Source: JANNRR01 sp043736155
GTDB taxonomy: Bacteria > Pseudomonadota > Alphaproteobacteria > Rhodobacterales > Rhodobacteraceae
Reading direction: 5' to 3'
Assembly: GCA_043736155.1 (NCBI GenBank)
Contig: JAYTDA010000315.1
Location: 1-57,945 of the forward strand
Length of the DNA: 57,945 nt
Positions 24,453 through 33,355 of this stretch are shown in pieces. Below the pieces are notes generated by a model. The model did not search any database. It was not told where the DNA came from and saw only the letters and a list, made by a program, of their open reading frames with translations. The first letter of the stretch is position 1. Each line of letters begins with the position of its first letter. A program made the translations under genes and the position numbers.

Positions 24453-24730
24453 GCCCGCCGCTGGTCCTCGGCGCGCTGTGGGTGATCGTGGCCTCGGTCA
24501 CCGCGATGCTGCCGATGCGGTTGCAGATCTATCCCGGCATCCCGCTGTTGCTGGCGGTGCCGGTGCTGCTGGTCTGGATCGGCATGGAACACGGCCTCTG
24601 GTGGGTGGTGGCGGGCCTGTTGGCCGTCGGTTCCATGCTGCGCCGCCCGCTTCATTACCTGGTCCTGCGCGCCACAGGCCGCCCTATCCCCGACTACCTC
24701 AACCGCGCGCGGCGTGGAGAAGACGCATGA
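24449..24730 (+). CDS. DUF2484 membrane protein 1
   Basis: 93 residues with two or three membrane helices (LVLGALWVIVASVTAML, LLLAVPVLLVWIGMEHG, LWWVVAGLLAVGSM), then RRPLHYLVLRATGRPIPDY. This matches DUF2484 in length and in the conserved PL.Y....R...P tail. The family is essentially restricted to Rhodobacterales and found between murC and murB; its function is unknown. It is coupled to murC and to the next gene by ATGA overlaps. Confidence 0.8.
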   Translation: MSPPLVLGALWVIVASVTAMLPMRLQIYPGIPLLLAVPVLLVWIGMEHGLWWVVAGLLAVGSMLRRPLHYLVLRATGRPIPDYLNRARRGEDA

Positions 24731-24984
24731 GCCTGTCGCTCATCCTCGCCTGCCTCTGGCTGATCTTTGCCAACCTGATCGGCATGCTGCCCAGCCGCGA
24801 CCACCACTGGCGCGCTGCCTATGTTTTGATTACCGCCGGTATCCCCATCGTGGGCTTTGTCACCTGGCAATCCGGCCCGCTGGTCGGGCTGCTGGTGCTG
24901 GCGGCGGGGGCGAGCGTGCTGCGCTGGCCGGTGTATTTCCTGTGGCTGTGGCTGAAGCGGGTGACGGGACGGGCAGGTCCGTAG
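24727..24984 (+). CDS. DUF2484 membrane protein 2
   Basis: 85 residues, paralogous in layout to the preceding gene: LILACLWLIFANLIGMLPSRDHHWRAAYVLI, a second helix VGFVTWQSGPLVGLLVLAAGAS, then LRWPVYFLWLWLKRVTGR. The W.I.A......P start and R.P.....L tail repeat those of the first copy, suggesting tandem duplication. It is the last gene of the murC operon and is followed directly by a hairpin. Confidence 0.78.
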   Translation: MSLSLILACLWLIFANLIGMLPSRDHHWRAAYVLITAGIPIVGFVTWQSGPLVGLLVLAAGASVLRWPVYFLWLWLKRVTGRAGP

Positions 24985-25034
24985 GTCGGGGCAGGCCCCG
25001 ACTCTGTGGCAGGATGGGTTCACCCCACCCTGCC
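24985..25034 (+). terminator. paired hairpins after the DUF2484 genes
   Basis: GTCGGGGC/GCCCCGAC (24985-25002) begins right after the stop codon. A second, imperfect 12-bp stem lies at 25008-25034 (GGCAGG..CCTGCC). There is no long T tract. It likely ends the murC operon before the low-GC gene. Confidence 0.5.
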
Positions 25035-25205
25035 GGGAAGGCAGGCGATGTCCCGGGCCGGGACGTTTTCACAATGATGGGAAATCAATGGGTTGGCGTT
25101 TTGGCTTAACCGAATTTTTACGGTTCGCCGGGTCGAGGGTTGGGGGGGTGCAACCCACCGAATTTCCCCCTTGCACAATTCCAACCAGCCGCCAATCTCT
25201 GTGGC

Positions 25206-26696
25206 ATGAAAGCTGCTGAGATCAAACAACGGCACGACCTTGACCTTTGGGTTTCGGGTCTGAGTCCACAGGATGCAATGCTTATCGCACATCGGGCGAT
25301 GATGAGAGCAGCGCCCATTGCTTTTCGGGAAAATCTTGGGATGGACAGTCCATGGACTGGAATCATTTTACCCCTATGGCGCATGCTTCTTTCATCGTCG
25401 GTTCTGGACAAAGTCGGTTCGACCTTTTCCATTTCTGAGGAAACGATCAATAAACTAAACAAATCAGCGGAGAGGGCCTCTGACAAACTGGATATCTTTA
25501 TCCTTTCGGCTGTCTTCGTTTTGGCGAGGGTGATCGATAATCGCTATCACACCGAATTCAGCACGGATCATCCGGCCTCTGGTCTCGGCATCTCCGTAGG
25601 GGATTGTGTCACGCAAGCAATTGAACTGACCGTTGCCGATGATCCCGATTTGAAACTCGAGAATCATGACGAGAGGGAGTTTGGTGACGGAGCAATTTGG
25701 CACGAGGTGCTACAAGACTGCCTTGCGACCGAAACTGGCAGTAAAATCAATTTCACCAAGCTGTGGAGCGAAAAGCCGTCCCGCCGTCTCGAACAAGACT
25801 GGAAACTTACGTTCTTCAATTGGCCCGACCATTGGAGCAAATTTTGGCTCCGCTGGTACCAATCCGCCCTCGACGGCACCCCCCTCAACCCCGACTTGCT
25901 GCGCGACATCGCCCTGATCCCGGATGAGGATTGGAAGAAGGGCGAGGGGCATATCGCGGGGTTGATTGCGGAGATTGAGCTTCGCTACGCAATCAAGGCC
26001 ACGCCAAATGCCGAAGTAATCGTCATCAACCCCGCAACCGGACTGTTGAGGGTTGAGACAGTTTCGCATCTCAGCAGCAATCGCCGCGCCGATGTCGTCG
26101 ATACCCTGCGAGATGCGACGGCTATCTTCGATCAAGGCAATTCAGGCAACCAAGCCTATGCAATGTTGTTTCCCGAACGCGATTTGGTTCTGGATGGATG
26201 TAACCGCTACGCCAATCGTCCCATCATGCTGCTGAGGGTTTGTCGCCGAGTTGTCGCAAGAGTGATTGCCAAGGAAGCAGCTGGCGAATGCCCAAAAAAC
26301 GATTCGCTCGTTGCAGACTTTGTCGGTTCGGTTGCAGGAGCGGCAGGCGACCTGATGGCTTTTGATTCCGATGTGAAAGAAGCTGAAACAGCAAGGCTGG
26401 CGTCGGCACCGGTCGTTGTGTCTGCCGAGGTCGGTCGCGACATCATCATCGCCGCAGATGCCAGTGCAAAGATAGCTGAAGGAGACTTGAAACTGGAGCT
26501 ACCGGTAGACGCTGCGGCCATAACGAGTGGATCGACCGAAGTCGAACGCCAGATCGCCCTTTACCAAACTAAGAGCAGACTCCTGCGCGTATTTGACATC
26601 GTGAAGAACGCAGGGAAATCCAGCGTTGATCACCTCAACAAGCATGCGGGAGTCTATGGATTGATCCTAACCATCGTTGGAATCTTGATGGTCTAG
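25206..26696 (+). CDS. hypothetical membrane-anchored protein inserted in the dcw cluster
   Basis: 496 residues, not assignable to a family. Three parts are visible: an N-terminal amphipathic segment LWVSGLSPQDAMLIAHRAMMRAAPI (residues 13-37); a Trp-rich stretch near 205-260 (FNWPDHWSKFWLRWYQSALDGTPLN, then PDLLRDIALIPDEDWKKG); and a C-terminal membrane helix YGLILTIVGILMV with almost no tail. The body is soluble and largely helical. Base composition is visibly less GC-rich than the flanking mur genes, pointing to horizontal acquisition. The start at ATG 25206 lacks a good ribosome site; a TTG at 25140 is in frame but less likely. Confidence 0.7.
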   Translation: MKAAEIKQRHDLDLWVSGLSPQDAMLIAHRAMMRAAPIAFRENLGMDSPWTGIILPLWRMLLSSSVLDKVGSTFSISEETINKLNKSAERASDKLDIFILSAVFVLARVIDNRYHTEFSTDHPASGLGISVGDCVTQAIELTVADDPDLKLENHDEREFGDGAIWHEVLQDCLATETGSKINFTKLWSEKPSRRLEQDWKLTFFNWPDHWSKFWLRWYQSALDGTPLNPDLLRDIALIPDEDWKKGEGHIAGLIAEIELRYAIKATPNAEVIVINPATGLLRVETVSHLSSNRRADVVDTLRDATAIFDQGNSGNQAYAMLFPERDLVLDGCNRYANRPIMLLRVCRRVVARVIAKEAAGECPKNDSLVADFVGSVAGAAGDLMAFDSDVKEAETARLASAPVVVSAEVGRDIIIAADASAKIAEGDLKLELPVDAAAITSGSTEVERQIALYQTKSRLLRVFDIVKNAGKSSVDHLNKHAGVYGLILTIVGILMV

Positions 26697-27097
26697 GGTG
26701 AGGTCCGTCCCCATTTTCCGCATTCCCACCCCCCCCGGCTGGCCCCATCGGGCCTGCCGCAGAGCAACCTCTCAGCCTCACCCCCGGTCCTCTAAGGACC
26801 GGGCAGCGCCTGCCCCGCCCACGGCGGGCGCTTCGCTTCGCCGGGGCAGGCGCTGCCCTCCGGGGTCTCGTGCTCTGCCAGTCCAGCGGCGCTGTGGCGC
26901 TGTGAGCGGGGCCGATCTTCCACTGGAAGATCGTCTTTTCCCGCTCAGCCGGATGGCAAGGCCCCGGAAATTTTCCTGCACAAAACCTTTATGACACCTC
27001 CATGAAACCCAGCTTTGCCCCCACCCTCACATCTTGTGCCCTGCACCCCACCCCATCCCCCTTGCCCCCCGCCCCGAACCCGCGCTACCAACCCTCC
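26697..27097 (+). other. palindrome-rich gap before murB
   Basis: Contains CCGGTCCT/AGGACCGG (26784-26802), a perfect 17-bp inverted repeat (26801-26817 with 26842-26858, 24-base loop), and a nested structure with outer GAGCGGG/CCCGCTC (26904-26946) around CGATCTTCCA/TGGAAGATCG (26913-26933) then TCTTTT. No gene seen apart from a C-rich in-frame extension of murB. Confidence 0.7.
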
Positions 27098-28057
27098 ATG
27101 CACCCGCTCCCCACCCCCCGTGGCACCCTGACCGCCAACCGCCCGCTGCACGAGCTGACCTGGCTGCGGGTCGGCGGCCCGGCGGACTGGCTGTTTCAAC
27201 CGGCGGACCTTGCGGATTTGCAGAGCTTCCTGCACCAGCTTGACCCCGCGATCCCGGTGTTCCCGATCGGGGTCGGATCGAACCTGATCGTGCGCGATGG
27301 CGGCATCCGGGCGGTAGTGGTGCGGCTGGGGCGGGGGTTTAATGGGATTGCGATCAATGGGTTAACCATAACAGCGGGGGCGGCGGCGCTCGATGCCCAT
27401 GTGGCGCGCATGGCGGCGGAAGCGGGGGTTGATCTGAGCTGGCTGCGCACCATCCCGGGCACCATTGGCGGTGCGGTGCGGATGAATGCGGGGTGTTATG
27501 GCAGCTATACGGCGGATGTTTTTCAATCGGCGCAAGTGGTTACAAGGCAAGGTGCATGTGTAACACTGCAACCCGAAGACCTGAACTTCCGCTATCGCCA
27601 GGCCGATCTGCCCGAAGGCGCGATCATCACCGAAGTCACACTTCTGGGCACGAAGAACGACCCGCAAGCGCTTGAAACCAAGATGCAATCGCAAATCGCC
27701 AAACGTGATGCCAGCCAGCCCACCAAAGACCGTTCCGCCGGTTCGACCTTTCGCAACCCCGCCGGTTTCTCCTCTACCGGCAAGGCCGACGATATCCATG
27801 ACCTGAAGGCCTGGAAGCTGATCGACGCCGCCGGAATGCGCGGGGCCACCCTTGGCGGGGCGCAGATGTCGCCGATGCACCCGAACTTTCTGATCAACAC
27901 CGGTGCGGCAACCGCCGCCGATCTGGAGGGATTGGGCGAACAGGTGCGAAAAAGGGTTTTCAACAGCAGCGGTTTGACGTTAGAGTGGGAAATCATGAGG
28001 GTCGGTGAGGCGGCAACGCCAGCAGGCACTCCAATAAACGGCAGTACAAACGCATAA
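27098..28057 (+). CDS. murB: UDP-N-acetylenolpyruvoylglucosamine reductase
   Basis: 319 residues. FAD-binding motifs: LHELTWLRVGGPADWLF, GVGSNLIVRDGG, TIPGTIGGAVRMNAGCYG. The catalytic serine is in KDRSAGSTFRNP, and the substrate loop is MSPMHPNFLINTG. It reduces enolpyruvyl-UDP-GlcNAc to UDP-MurNAc with NADPH. The start is set at 27098 because homology begins at PRGTLTANRPLHELTW; an in-frame ATG at 27002 would add 32 Pro-rich residues, and neither has a clear ribosome site. The C-terminus runs into a duplicated 20-bp unit. Confidence 0.93.
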   Translation: MHPLPTPRGTLTANRPLHELTWLRVGGPADWLFQPADLADLQSFLHQLDPAIPVFPIGVGSNLIVRDGGIRAVVVRLGRGFNGIAINGLTITAGAAALDAHVARMAAEAGVDLSWLRTIPGTIGGAVRMNAGCYGSYTADVFQSAQVVTRQGACVTLQPEDLNFRYRQADLPEGAIITEVTLLGTKNDPQALETKMQSQIAKRDASQPTKDRSAGSTFRNPAGFSSTGKADDIHDLKAWKLIDAAGMRGATLGGAQMSPMHPNFLINTGAATAADLEGLGEQVRKRVFNSSGLTLEWEIMRVGEAATPAGTPINGSTNA

Positions 28058-28073
28058 ACGGCAGTACAAACGA
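28034..28073. repeat. 20-bp tandem duplication across the murB stop
   Basis: ATAAACGGCAGTACAAACG plus one base occurs twice head to tail (28034-28053, 28054-28073). The first copy encodes the last residues of MurB and the second begins with its stop codon. Confidence 0.85.
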
Positions 28074-28110
28074 ATAAAACAGGGCCAAAAGGCCCGGGAC
28101 GAGGCGGGGC

Positions 28111-29022
28111 ATGTCGAGCAGGGCAGCCCTCACTGTGGCAGTGCTTTTGGGTGGCCCCTCCGTTGAACGCGAGGTGTCAAAAGTGTCAGGGCGCGCATGC
28201 GCCGCCGCGCTGAGGGCATCAGGGTACCAGGTGGTGGAGGTGGACGCTGGTCCGGACCTCTCCTCGCAACTTATTGAACTTAAACCGGATGTCGTCTTCA
28301 ACGCCCTGCATGGCCGCTGGGGCGAAGATGGCTGTGTGCAGGGCATTCTGGAATGGCTGCGCATTCCCTATACCCATTCCGGGGTGCTGGCCTCGGCGCT
28401 GGCAATGGACAAGACCCGCGCCAAGGCCGCGTTTCGCGAAGCCGGATTGCCGGTGGTCGACAGCCTGATCGCCAGTGCCGCTGACGTGCAGGCCGGCCAT
28501 GTGATGGCGCCGCCCTATGTGGTGAAACCCAATAACGAAGGCTCATCCGTCGGGGTTTACATCGTGCGCGAAGGCGCCAATGCGCCGCGTCTGGCCGCCA
28601 CGATGCCGCAGATGGTGATGGTGGAAAGCTATGCCCCGGGGCGGGAACTGACCACGACGGTGTTGGGAGATCGGGCGCTGACCGTCACCGACATCCTGAC
28701 CGAAGGCTGGTATGATTATGATGCCAAATATGCCCCCGGTGGGTCGCGCCATGTTTTGCCCGCCGATATTCCGCAAGCGATTGCAGCGGCTTGTCTGGAC
28801 TATGCCTTGCGTGCCCACCACGCTCTTGGTTGCCGGGGGCTGAGCCGCACCGATTTCCGTTGGGACGAGGCGCGGGGGGTGCAAGGATTGATCCTGCTGG
28901 AAACCAACACCCAACCGGGGATGACACCGACCTCGCTGGCGCCGGAACAGGCGCTGCACCTGGGCATCAGCTTTGCCGACCTGTGCGCCTGGATCGTGAA
29001 GGATGCCTCATGCGACCGATGA
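28111..29022 (+). CDS. ddl: D-alanine--D-alanine ligase
   Basis: 303 residues, ATP-grasp fold. LLGGPSVEREVSKVSGRA at the N-terminus, HGRWGEDGCVQGILEWLRIPYTHSGV, MDKTRAK, VVKPNNEGSSVGVYIV, LLETNTQPGMTPTSLAPEQA at the C-terminus. It makes the D-Ala-D-Ala used by MurF. It overlaps ftsQ by 13 bases. Confidence 0.95.
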   Translation: MSSRAALTVAVLLGGPSVEREVSKVSGRACAAALRASGYQVVEVDAGPDLSSQLIELKPDVVFNALHGRWGEDGCVQGILEWLRIPYTHSGVLASALAMDKTRAKAAFREAGLPVVDSLIASAADVQAGHVMAPPYVVKPNNEGSSVGVYIVREGANAPRLAATMPQMVMVESYAPGRELTTTVLGDRALTVTDILTEGWYDYDAKYAPGGSRHVLPADIPQAIAAACLDYALRAHHALGCRGLSRTDFRWDEARGVQGLILLETNTQPGMTPTSLAPEQALHLGISFADLCAWIVKDASCDR

Positions 29023-29891
29023 CTGCCCCGCCTTTGCGCCGTGACCCGGCCCCAAGCCGCACCGCCTACCGGATGCACCGGCTGTGGCTGACACCGCTGT
29101 TCCGCGCCACCCTGCGGGTCGGGCTGCCGGCGTTTCTGCTGGTGTTCACCATTGGCCTGTATTTCGCCAATCCCGACCGCCGCGCCGCCATCACCGACTG
29201 GGCCACCAATCTGCGCACCTCGATTGAAGAGCGGCCGGAATTCATGGTCACCGCGATGAAGATCGAGGGGGCCAGTGCCGAAGTCTCCAATGCCTTGCGC
29301 GCCATTGTCCCGGTGCAACTGCCGACCTCATCGTTCAATCTTGACCTGGTTGCCCTGCAAACCACGCTGGAAGGGTTTGATGCCGTGGCCAGTGCCGAGT
29401 TGCAGATCCGCTCCGGCGGGGTGCTGCATGTGATGATCCGTCAACGCACCCCGGCGCTGGTCTGGCGCAGCCGCACCGCGCTGGAATTGCTGGATGATAC
29501 CGGCCACCGCGTCGCCTCGATCGCCGAACGCAGCGCCCGGGCCGATCTGCCGCTGGTGGCGGGCGACAGTGCCGACCAAGCGGTGCCCGAGGCGCTGGCG
29601 CTGCTGTCCACTGCGGGTCCGCTGGGGCCACGGGTGCGCGGACTGGTGCGGATCGGCGAACGGCGCTGGGATCTGGTGCTGGACCGGGGTCAGCGCATCC
29701 TGTTGCCCGAAACCCACCCGATCCCGGCGCTGGAACGGGTGATTGCGCTGGACAAGGCGCAAGACCTTTTGGCCCGCGCCATCGTTCACGTTGACATGCG
29801 TCTGCCGCACCGACCCACAATCCGGCTGGCGGTTCCCGCTGCACCAGCCGATCCCGAAGCAATCACCGAAGCAAAGGCAACCACACCATGA
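29010..29891 (+). CDS. ftsQ: cell division protein FtsQ
   Basis: 293 residues: a basic N-terminus, one membrane helix (LRVGLPAFLLVFTIGLYFA, about residues 34-52), a POTRA domain starting FMVTAMKIEGASAEVSNALRAIV, then the beta domain with RQRTPALVWR and GHRVA. It links FtsL to the early divisome in the periplasm. The ATG at 29010 has AAGGA upstream and lies within the end of ddl. ATGA overlap with ftsA. Confidence 0.93.
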   Translation: MRPMTAPPLRRDPAPSRTAYRMHRLWLTPLFRATLRVGLPAFLLVFTIGLYFANPDRRAAITDWATNLRTSIEERPEFMVTAMKIEGASAEVSNALRAIVPVQLPTSSFNLDLVALQTTLEGFDAVASAELQIRSGGVLHVMIRQRTPALVWRSRTALELLDDTGHRVASIAERSARADLPLVAGDSADQAVPEALALLSTAGPLGPRVRGLVRIGERRWDLVLDRGQRILLPETHPIPALERVIALDKAQDLLARAIVHVDMRLPHRPTIRLAVPAAPADPEAITEAKATTP

Positions 29892-31222
29892 CCGATCTTT
29901 ATCAGGCGCAACGCGCCATGCGGAACATGCGCAAGGCGGCAATGCAGCGCGGCGTTGTTGCCATTCTGGACATAGGTTCTTCCAAGATCGCCTGTCTGAT
30001 CCTGCGCTTCGATGGCCCGGACCGGTCCACCGAGGTCGATGGTGTCGGGCCGATGGCGGGTCAATCCTCGTTCCGCGTCATCGGCGCCGCCACCACGCGG
30101 TCGCGCGGCGTGCGGTTTGGCGAAATTGACGCGATGCAGGAAACCGAACGGGCGGTGCGTACTGCGGTACAGGCGGCGCAAAAGATGGCGAATGTGCGGG
30201 TTGACCATGTGATTGCCTGCTTTGCCGGGGCGCGGCCGCGCAGTTATGGTTTGGCGGGGGAGGTCGATCTGCAGGATCAAGTGGTCACCGGTCAGGACGT
30301 GGCGCGGGTGCTGTCGGCCTGTGATGTGCCCGACCTTGGGGCAGGGCGCGATGTGCTGCATGCGCAACCGGTGAATTTTGCGCTGGACCACCGCACCGGT
30401 CTGGGCGATCCGCGTGGCCAGATGGGCAACCGGCTGGCCTGTGACATGCATCTGCTGAGCATCGACACATCGGTGATCCAGAACCTGCTCTATTGCATCA
30501 AGCGCTGCGATCTGGAACTGGCGGGAATCGCCTCCTCTGCCTATGTCTCGGGAATTTCGTCGCTGGTCGAGGATGAACAGGAACTGGGGGCGGCCTGTGT
30601 CGATATGGGCGGCGGTGCCACCGGCCTGTCGATCTTTATCAAGAAACACATGATCTATGCCGACTCGGTCCGCATGGGCGGCGATCAGGTCACCTCCGAC
30701 ATTTCCAAGGGTCTGCAAATGCCGCTGGTCGAGGCGGAAAAGCTGAAGGCGCGGTTTGGCGGCGTGGTCGCCACCGGCATGGATGACCGCGAGATGATTG
30801 AAATCGGTGGACAAAGCGGCGATTGGGAAAAGGACCGCCGCACCGTCAGCCGCGCCGAACTGATCGGCATCATCCGGCCCCGGGTTGAGGAGATTCTGGA
30901 AGAGGTCCGGGCCCGGCTGGATGTCGCCGGGTTCGAGCATCTGCCCAGCCAGCAGATCGTGCTGACCGGCGGCGCCAGCCAGATCCCGGGGCTGGATGGG
31001 TTGGCCACCAAGATCCTCGGCCAGCGCGTCCGCCTTGGCCGCCCGCTCAGGGTCCAGGGTCTGCCACAGGCGGCTACAGGGGCGGCTTTTGCCTCTGCCG
31101 TCGGGCTGTGCCTGTTTGCCGCCCATCCACAGGATGAATGGTGGGATTTCGAGATCCCGGCCGAGCGTTACCCGGCCCGCTCGATCCGACGCGCGCTGAA
31201 ATGGTTCAAGGAAAACTGGTGA
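29888..31222 (+). CDS. ftsA: cell division protein FtsA
   Basis: 444 residues, actin-like fold: phosphate-1 motif AILDIGSSKIACLI near residue 24, AACVDMGGGATGLSIF, QIVLTGGASQIPGLDGLATKIL, and a C-terminal amphipathic tail (RSIRRALKWFKENW) that anchors it to the membrane. It tethers FtsZ and recruits later divisome proteins. It is normally followed directly by ftsZ; here 3.1 kb with a repeat and two genes intervene. Confidence 0.95.
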   Translation: MTDLYQAQRAMRNMRKAAMQRGVVAILDIGSSKIACLILRFDGPDRSTEVDGVGPMAGQSSFRVIGAATTRSRGVRFGEIDAMQETERAVRTAVQAAQKMANVRVDHVIACFAGARPRSYGLAGEVDLQDQVVTGQDVARVLSACDVPDLGAGRDVLHAQPVNFALDHRTGLGDPRGQMGNRLACDMHLLSIDTSVIQNLLYCIKRCDLELAGIASSAYVSGISSLVEDEQELGAACVDMGGGATGLSIFIKKHMIYADSVRMGGDQVTSDISKGLQMPLVEAEKLKARFGGVVATGMDDREMIEIGGQSGDWEKDRRTVSRAELIGIIRPRVEEILEEVRARLDVAGFEHLPSQQIVLTGGASQIPGLDGLATKILGQRVRLGRPLRVQGLPQAATGAAFASAVGLCLFAAHPQDEWWDFEIPAERYPARSIRRALKWFKENW

Positions 31223-31233
31223 CGAAAACCGAA

Positions 31234-31365
31234 GTCCTGGAGTCTGTCCGACGTTGATGGAAACGCCAGACAGGCTCTAGCTTTCTTGTTTCGCGCATGT
31301 CTTTCGCCAAAACCGGACTCCACCCCGGATCAGGTCCGGGGCAGGCATTTTGTCGGACATGCTCT
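31234..31365 (-). repeat. dispersed hairpin-rich repeat, copy 2
   Basis: Inverted relative to the copy at 5673-5795. It begins 12 bp after the ftsA stop and keeps the GAGTCTGTC dyad (31239-31276), the CGCATG-centred element and CCCCGG..CCGGGG. It may also serve as transcript-end structure for ftsA. Confidence 0.85.
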
Positions 31366-31471
31366 AGGGCGGGTTTTCCATACCGTCAATCTTTGCAACT
31401 TTGCCATGTAGGTAGTGGAAATCAGGCGGATTTGTCGTATGATGATCCCGGTTTGATCCGGGAGCCTGTCA

Positions 31472-33355
31472 TTGTACCCGCGTTTCGTCATTTTCCTGCT
31501 GTCCCTCACGCTTTGGGTCGGCGCCTCTTTGGGTGCCGCTGCCGCAGGCCGGGTGGCACTGGTGATCGGCAATGGCAACTATGAGGCCGCCAACCCGCTG
31601 AAAAACCCCACCACGGATGCCACCGCTGTCAGCGCTGCCCTGTCGGCTGCCGGGTTCGAGGTGATCTATAAAGAGAACCTGACCTATTCCGACATGGTGC
31701 GCGAATTGGGCAGCTTTCAGCGGCTGGCGGCGAAATCCGACAGTGCGGTGATCTATTTTGCCGGACATGGCATGGAGATCGACAAGCAGAACTTTCTGAT
31801 CCCGGTCGATGCCCAGCTGGAGTTTGTATCAGACGCCGATTTTCAGACCGTGCCGCTGCAATTGCTGCAACGCGCGGTGTCCGAAGCCGATGTGCTGGGG
31901 CTGGTGATCGTCGATGCCTGCCGCAACAATCCGTTTGCCACCCGCCTGTCACAGGTCGACGACAACCGGGGTGTCGGTTTTGGCCTGGCCCGGGTTGAAC
32001 CGGGCGGCAACACCCTGGTGGCACTGGCGGCGCGCGAAGGCACCTTTGCCTTTGACGGCAAAGGCGAAAACAGCCCCTATGCCGTGGCTTTGGTCAAGGC
32101 GATCCAGACCCCCGGTCTGGAAATCGGCAAACTGTTCCGCCAGTTGCATGATGACGTGCTGGCCCAGACCAATGGCGCACAGGAACCGGTGTTGTTTGGC
32201 AGCCTGTCGTCGCAGGATTACTACTTTCTGCCGCCGCTCGCCGAGGTGCCCGCCCCGGTTGCGGTCAGTGCCGAACCCACCGCAACCATCACCGACAGTG
32301 CCGTTGCCCTGCAGGTGGAACTGGCCTTTTGGCAAGCCGCCGAAGGCAGTGGCCGTGCCGAGGATTACGGGCTGTATCTGGACAGCTATCCGCAGGGCAA
32401 ATTCGCCCCGCTGGCGCGGGCCCGGCTGGTGCGGCTGTTACCCGAGGTCACGGCACAGGCACCTGCGGTGCCAGCACCCGGGGCTGGCGCACCAGAGCCT
32501 GCTGCCCCTGTGGAACCGGCACAGAGTGCCAGTGCCGAGCCTGTGCCAAAAGCCGCCCCCCCCGCGCCCGCCCCCCCCGCGCCCGAACCGGTGACGGCGG
32601 CGGCCGCGCCCGAACCCCCGGCACCGGCGATCCCGGCGGTTAAACCCCTGGCACCCCAGACCATTGCCCCGGATCCCACGGCACCTGATACCCAGTCCCC
32701 TGAACCCGTGGTGCCGACAGAAACCGCCAAGGCGCCGGTCCCCGCACCCCCAGCGCAACCCGTGGTTCTGGCGGAACCGGCTGCACCTGCCGGGCCACCA
32801 GACCCGCCGCACCTGCCGGCACTGGCGGATGCTTCCGGGCTGCCACCCGCCCCCGGAGCCGACGCTTCAGCAGGAAATGCGGTCCGTGCGACCTTTGCCG
32901 TTGATCCGCCCGAGCTTTCGGTGGTGACCCTGTTGCCCGAGGCGCTGCCGGAACCGGAATTGTCGGGCAAGGCGCTGCATATCGCGCTGCAGACCGCCTT
33001 GACCGCCGCAGGCTGCAACCCCGGCCCGATTGACGGTGACTGGGGCGCTGGCAGCAACCGGGCGCTGACTGCCTTTGGCACGGCGCGGCCTGATCTGGTC
33101 GGCGCTGGTGCCGGGCCGGATGCCGCCCTGCTGCGCGCCATGGCGCAGGCCCCCGGCCCGGTGTGCCCGACCCGCTGCGCCGACGGTGAAAATCTGGCGG
33201 GTGGTGTGTGTGTGACCCCGGTCAGTTGCCCTGCCGGTCAGAAACTTTCCTCCAAAGGAGCATGCTATGTCCCAGCCCCTGTCGTTCGTCAAAAGCCAGC
33301 GGCCAAACCGCGCAGCTCCGGCTGCCGCATTTTCAATGGTCGCCAGATTTGTTGA
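31472..33355 (+). CDS. secreted caspase-like (C14) protein with peptidoglycan-binding-like C-terminus
   Basis: 627 residues. Signal peptide 1-25; caspase p20-like domain about 26-260 opening GRVALVIGNGNYEAANPLKNP with catalytic His99 in YFAGHGME and Cys150 in VDACRNNPF; a FW..AEGSGRAEDYGLYLDSYPQGKFAPLA segment near 280-320; a long Pro/Ala-rich linker (about 325-480); then a peptidoglycan-binding-1-like module (LQTALTAAGCNPGPIDGDWGAG, about 505-560) and a Cys-rich tail. It should act in the periplasm on arginine- or lysine-type sites, as orthocaspases do, but the substrate is unknown. The TTG start at 31472 has GGGAG seven bases upstream. It sits between ftsA and ftsZ. Confidence 0.85.
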   Translation: MYPRFVIFLLSLTLWVGASLGAAAAGRVALVIGNGNYEAANPLKNPTTDATAVSAALSAAGFEVIYKENLTYSDMVRELGSFQRLAAKSDSAVIYFAGHGMEIDKQNFLIPVDAQLEFVSDADFQTVPLQLLQRAVSEADVLGLVIVDACRNNPFATRLSQVDDNRGVGFGLARVEPGGNTLVALAAREGTFAFDGKGENSPYAVALVKAIQTPGLEIGKLFRQLHDDVLAQTNGAQEPVLFGSLSSQDYYFLPPLAEVPAPVAVSAEPTATITDSAVALQVELAFWQAAEGSGRAEDYGLYLDSYPQGKFAPLARARLVRLLPEVTAQAPAVPAPGAGAPEPAAPVEPAQSASAEPVPKAAPPAPAPPAPEPVTAAAAPEPPAPAIPAVKPLAPQTIAPDPTAPDTQSPEPVVPTETAKAPVPAPPAQPVVLAEPAAPAGPPDPPHLPALADASGLPPAPGADASAGNAVRATFAVDPPELSVVTLLPEALPEPELSGKALHIALQTALTAAGCNPGPIDGDWGAGSNRALTAFGTARPDLVGAGAGPDAALLRAMAQAPGPVCPTRCADGENLAGGVCVTPVSCPAGQKLSSKGACYVPAPVVRQKPAAKPRSSGCRIFNGRQIC

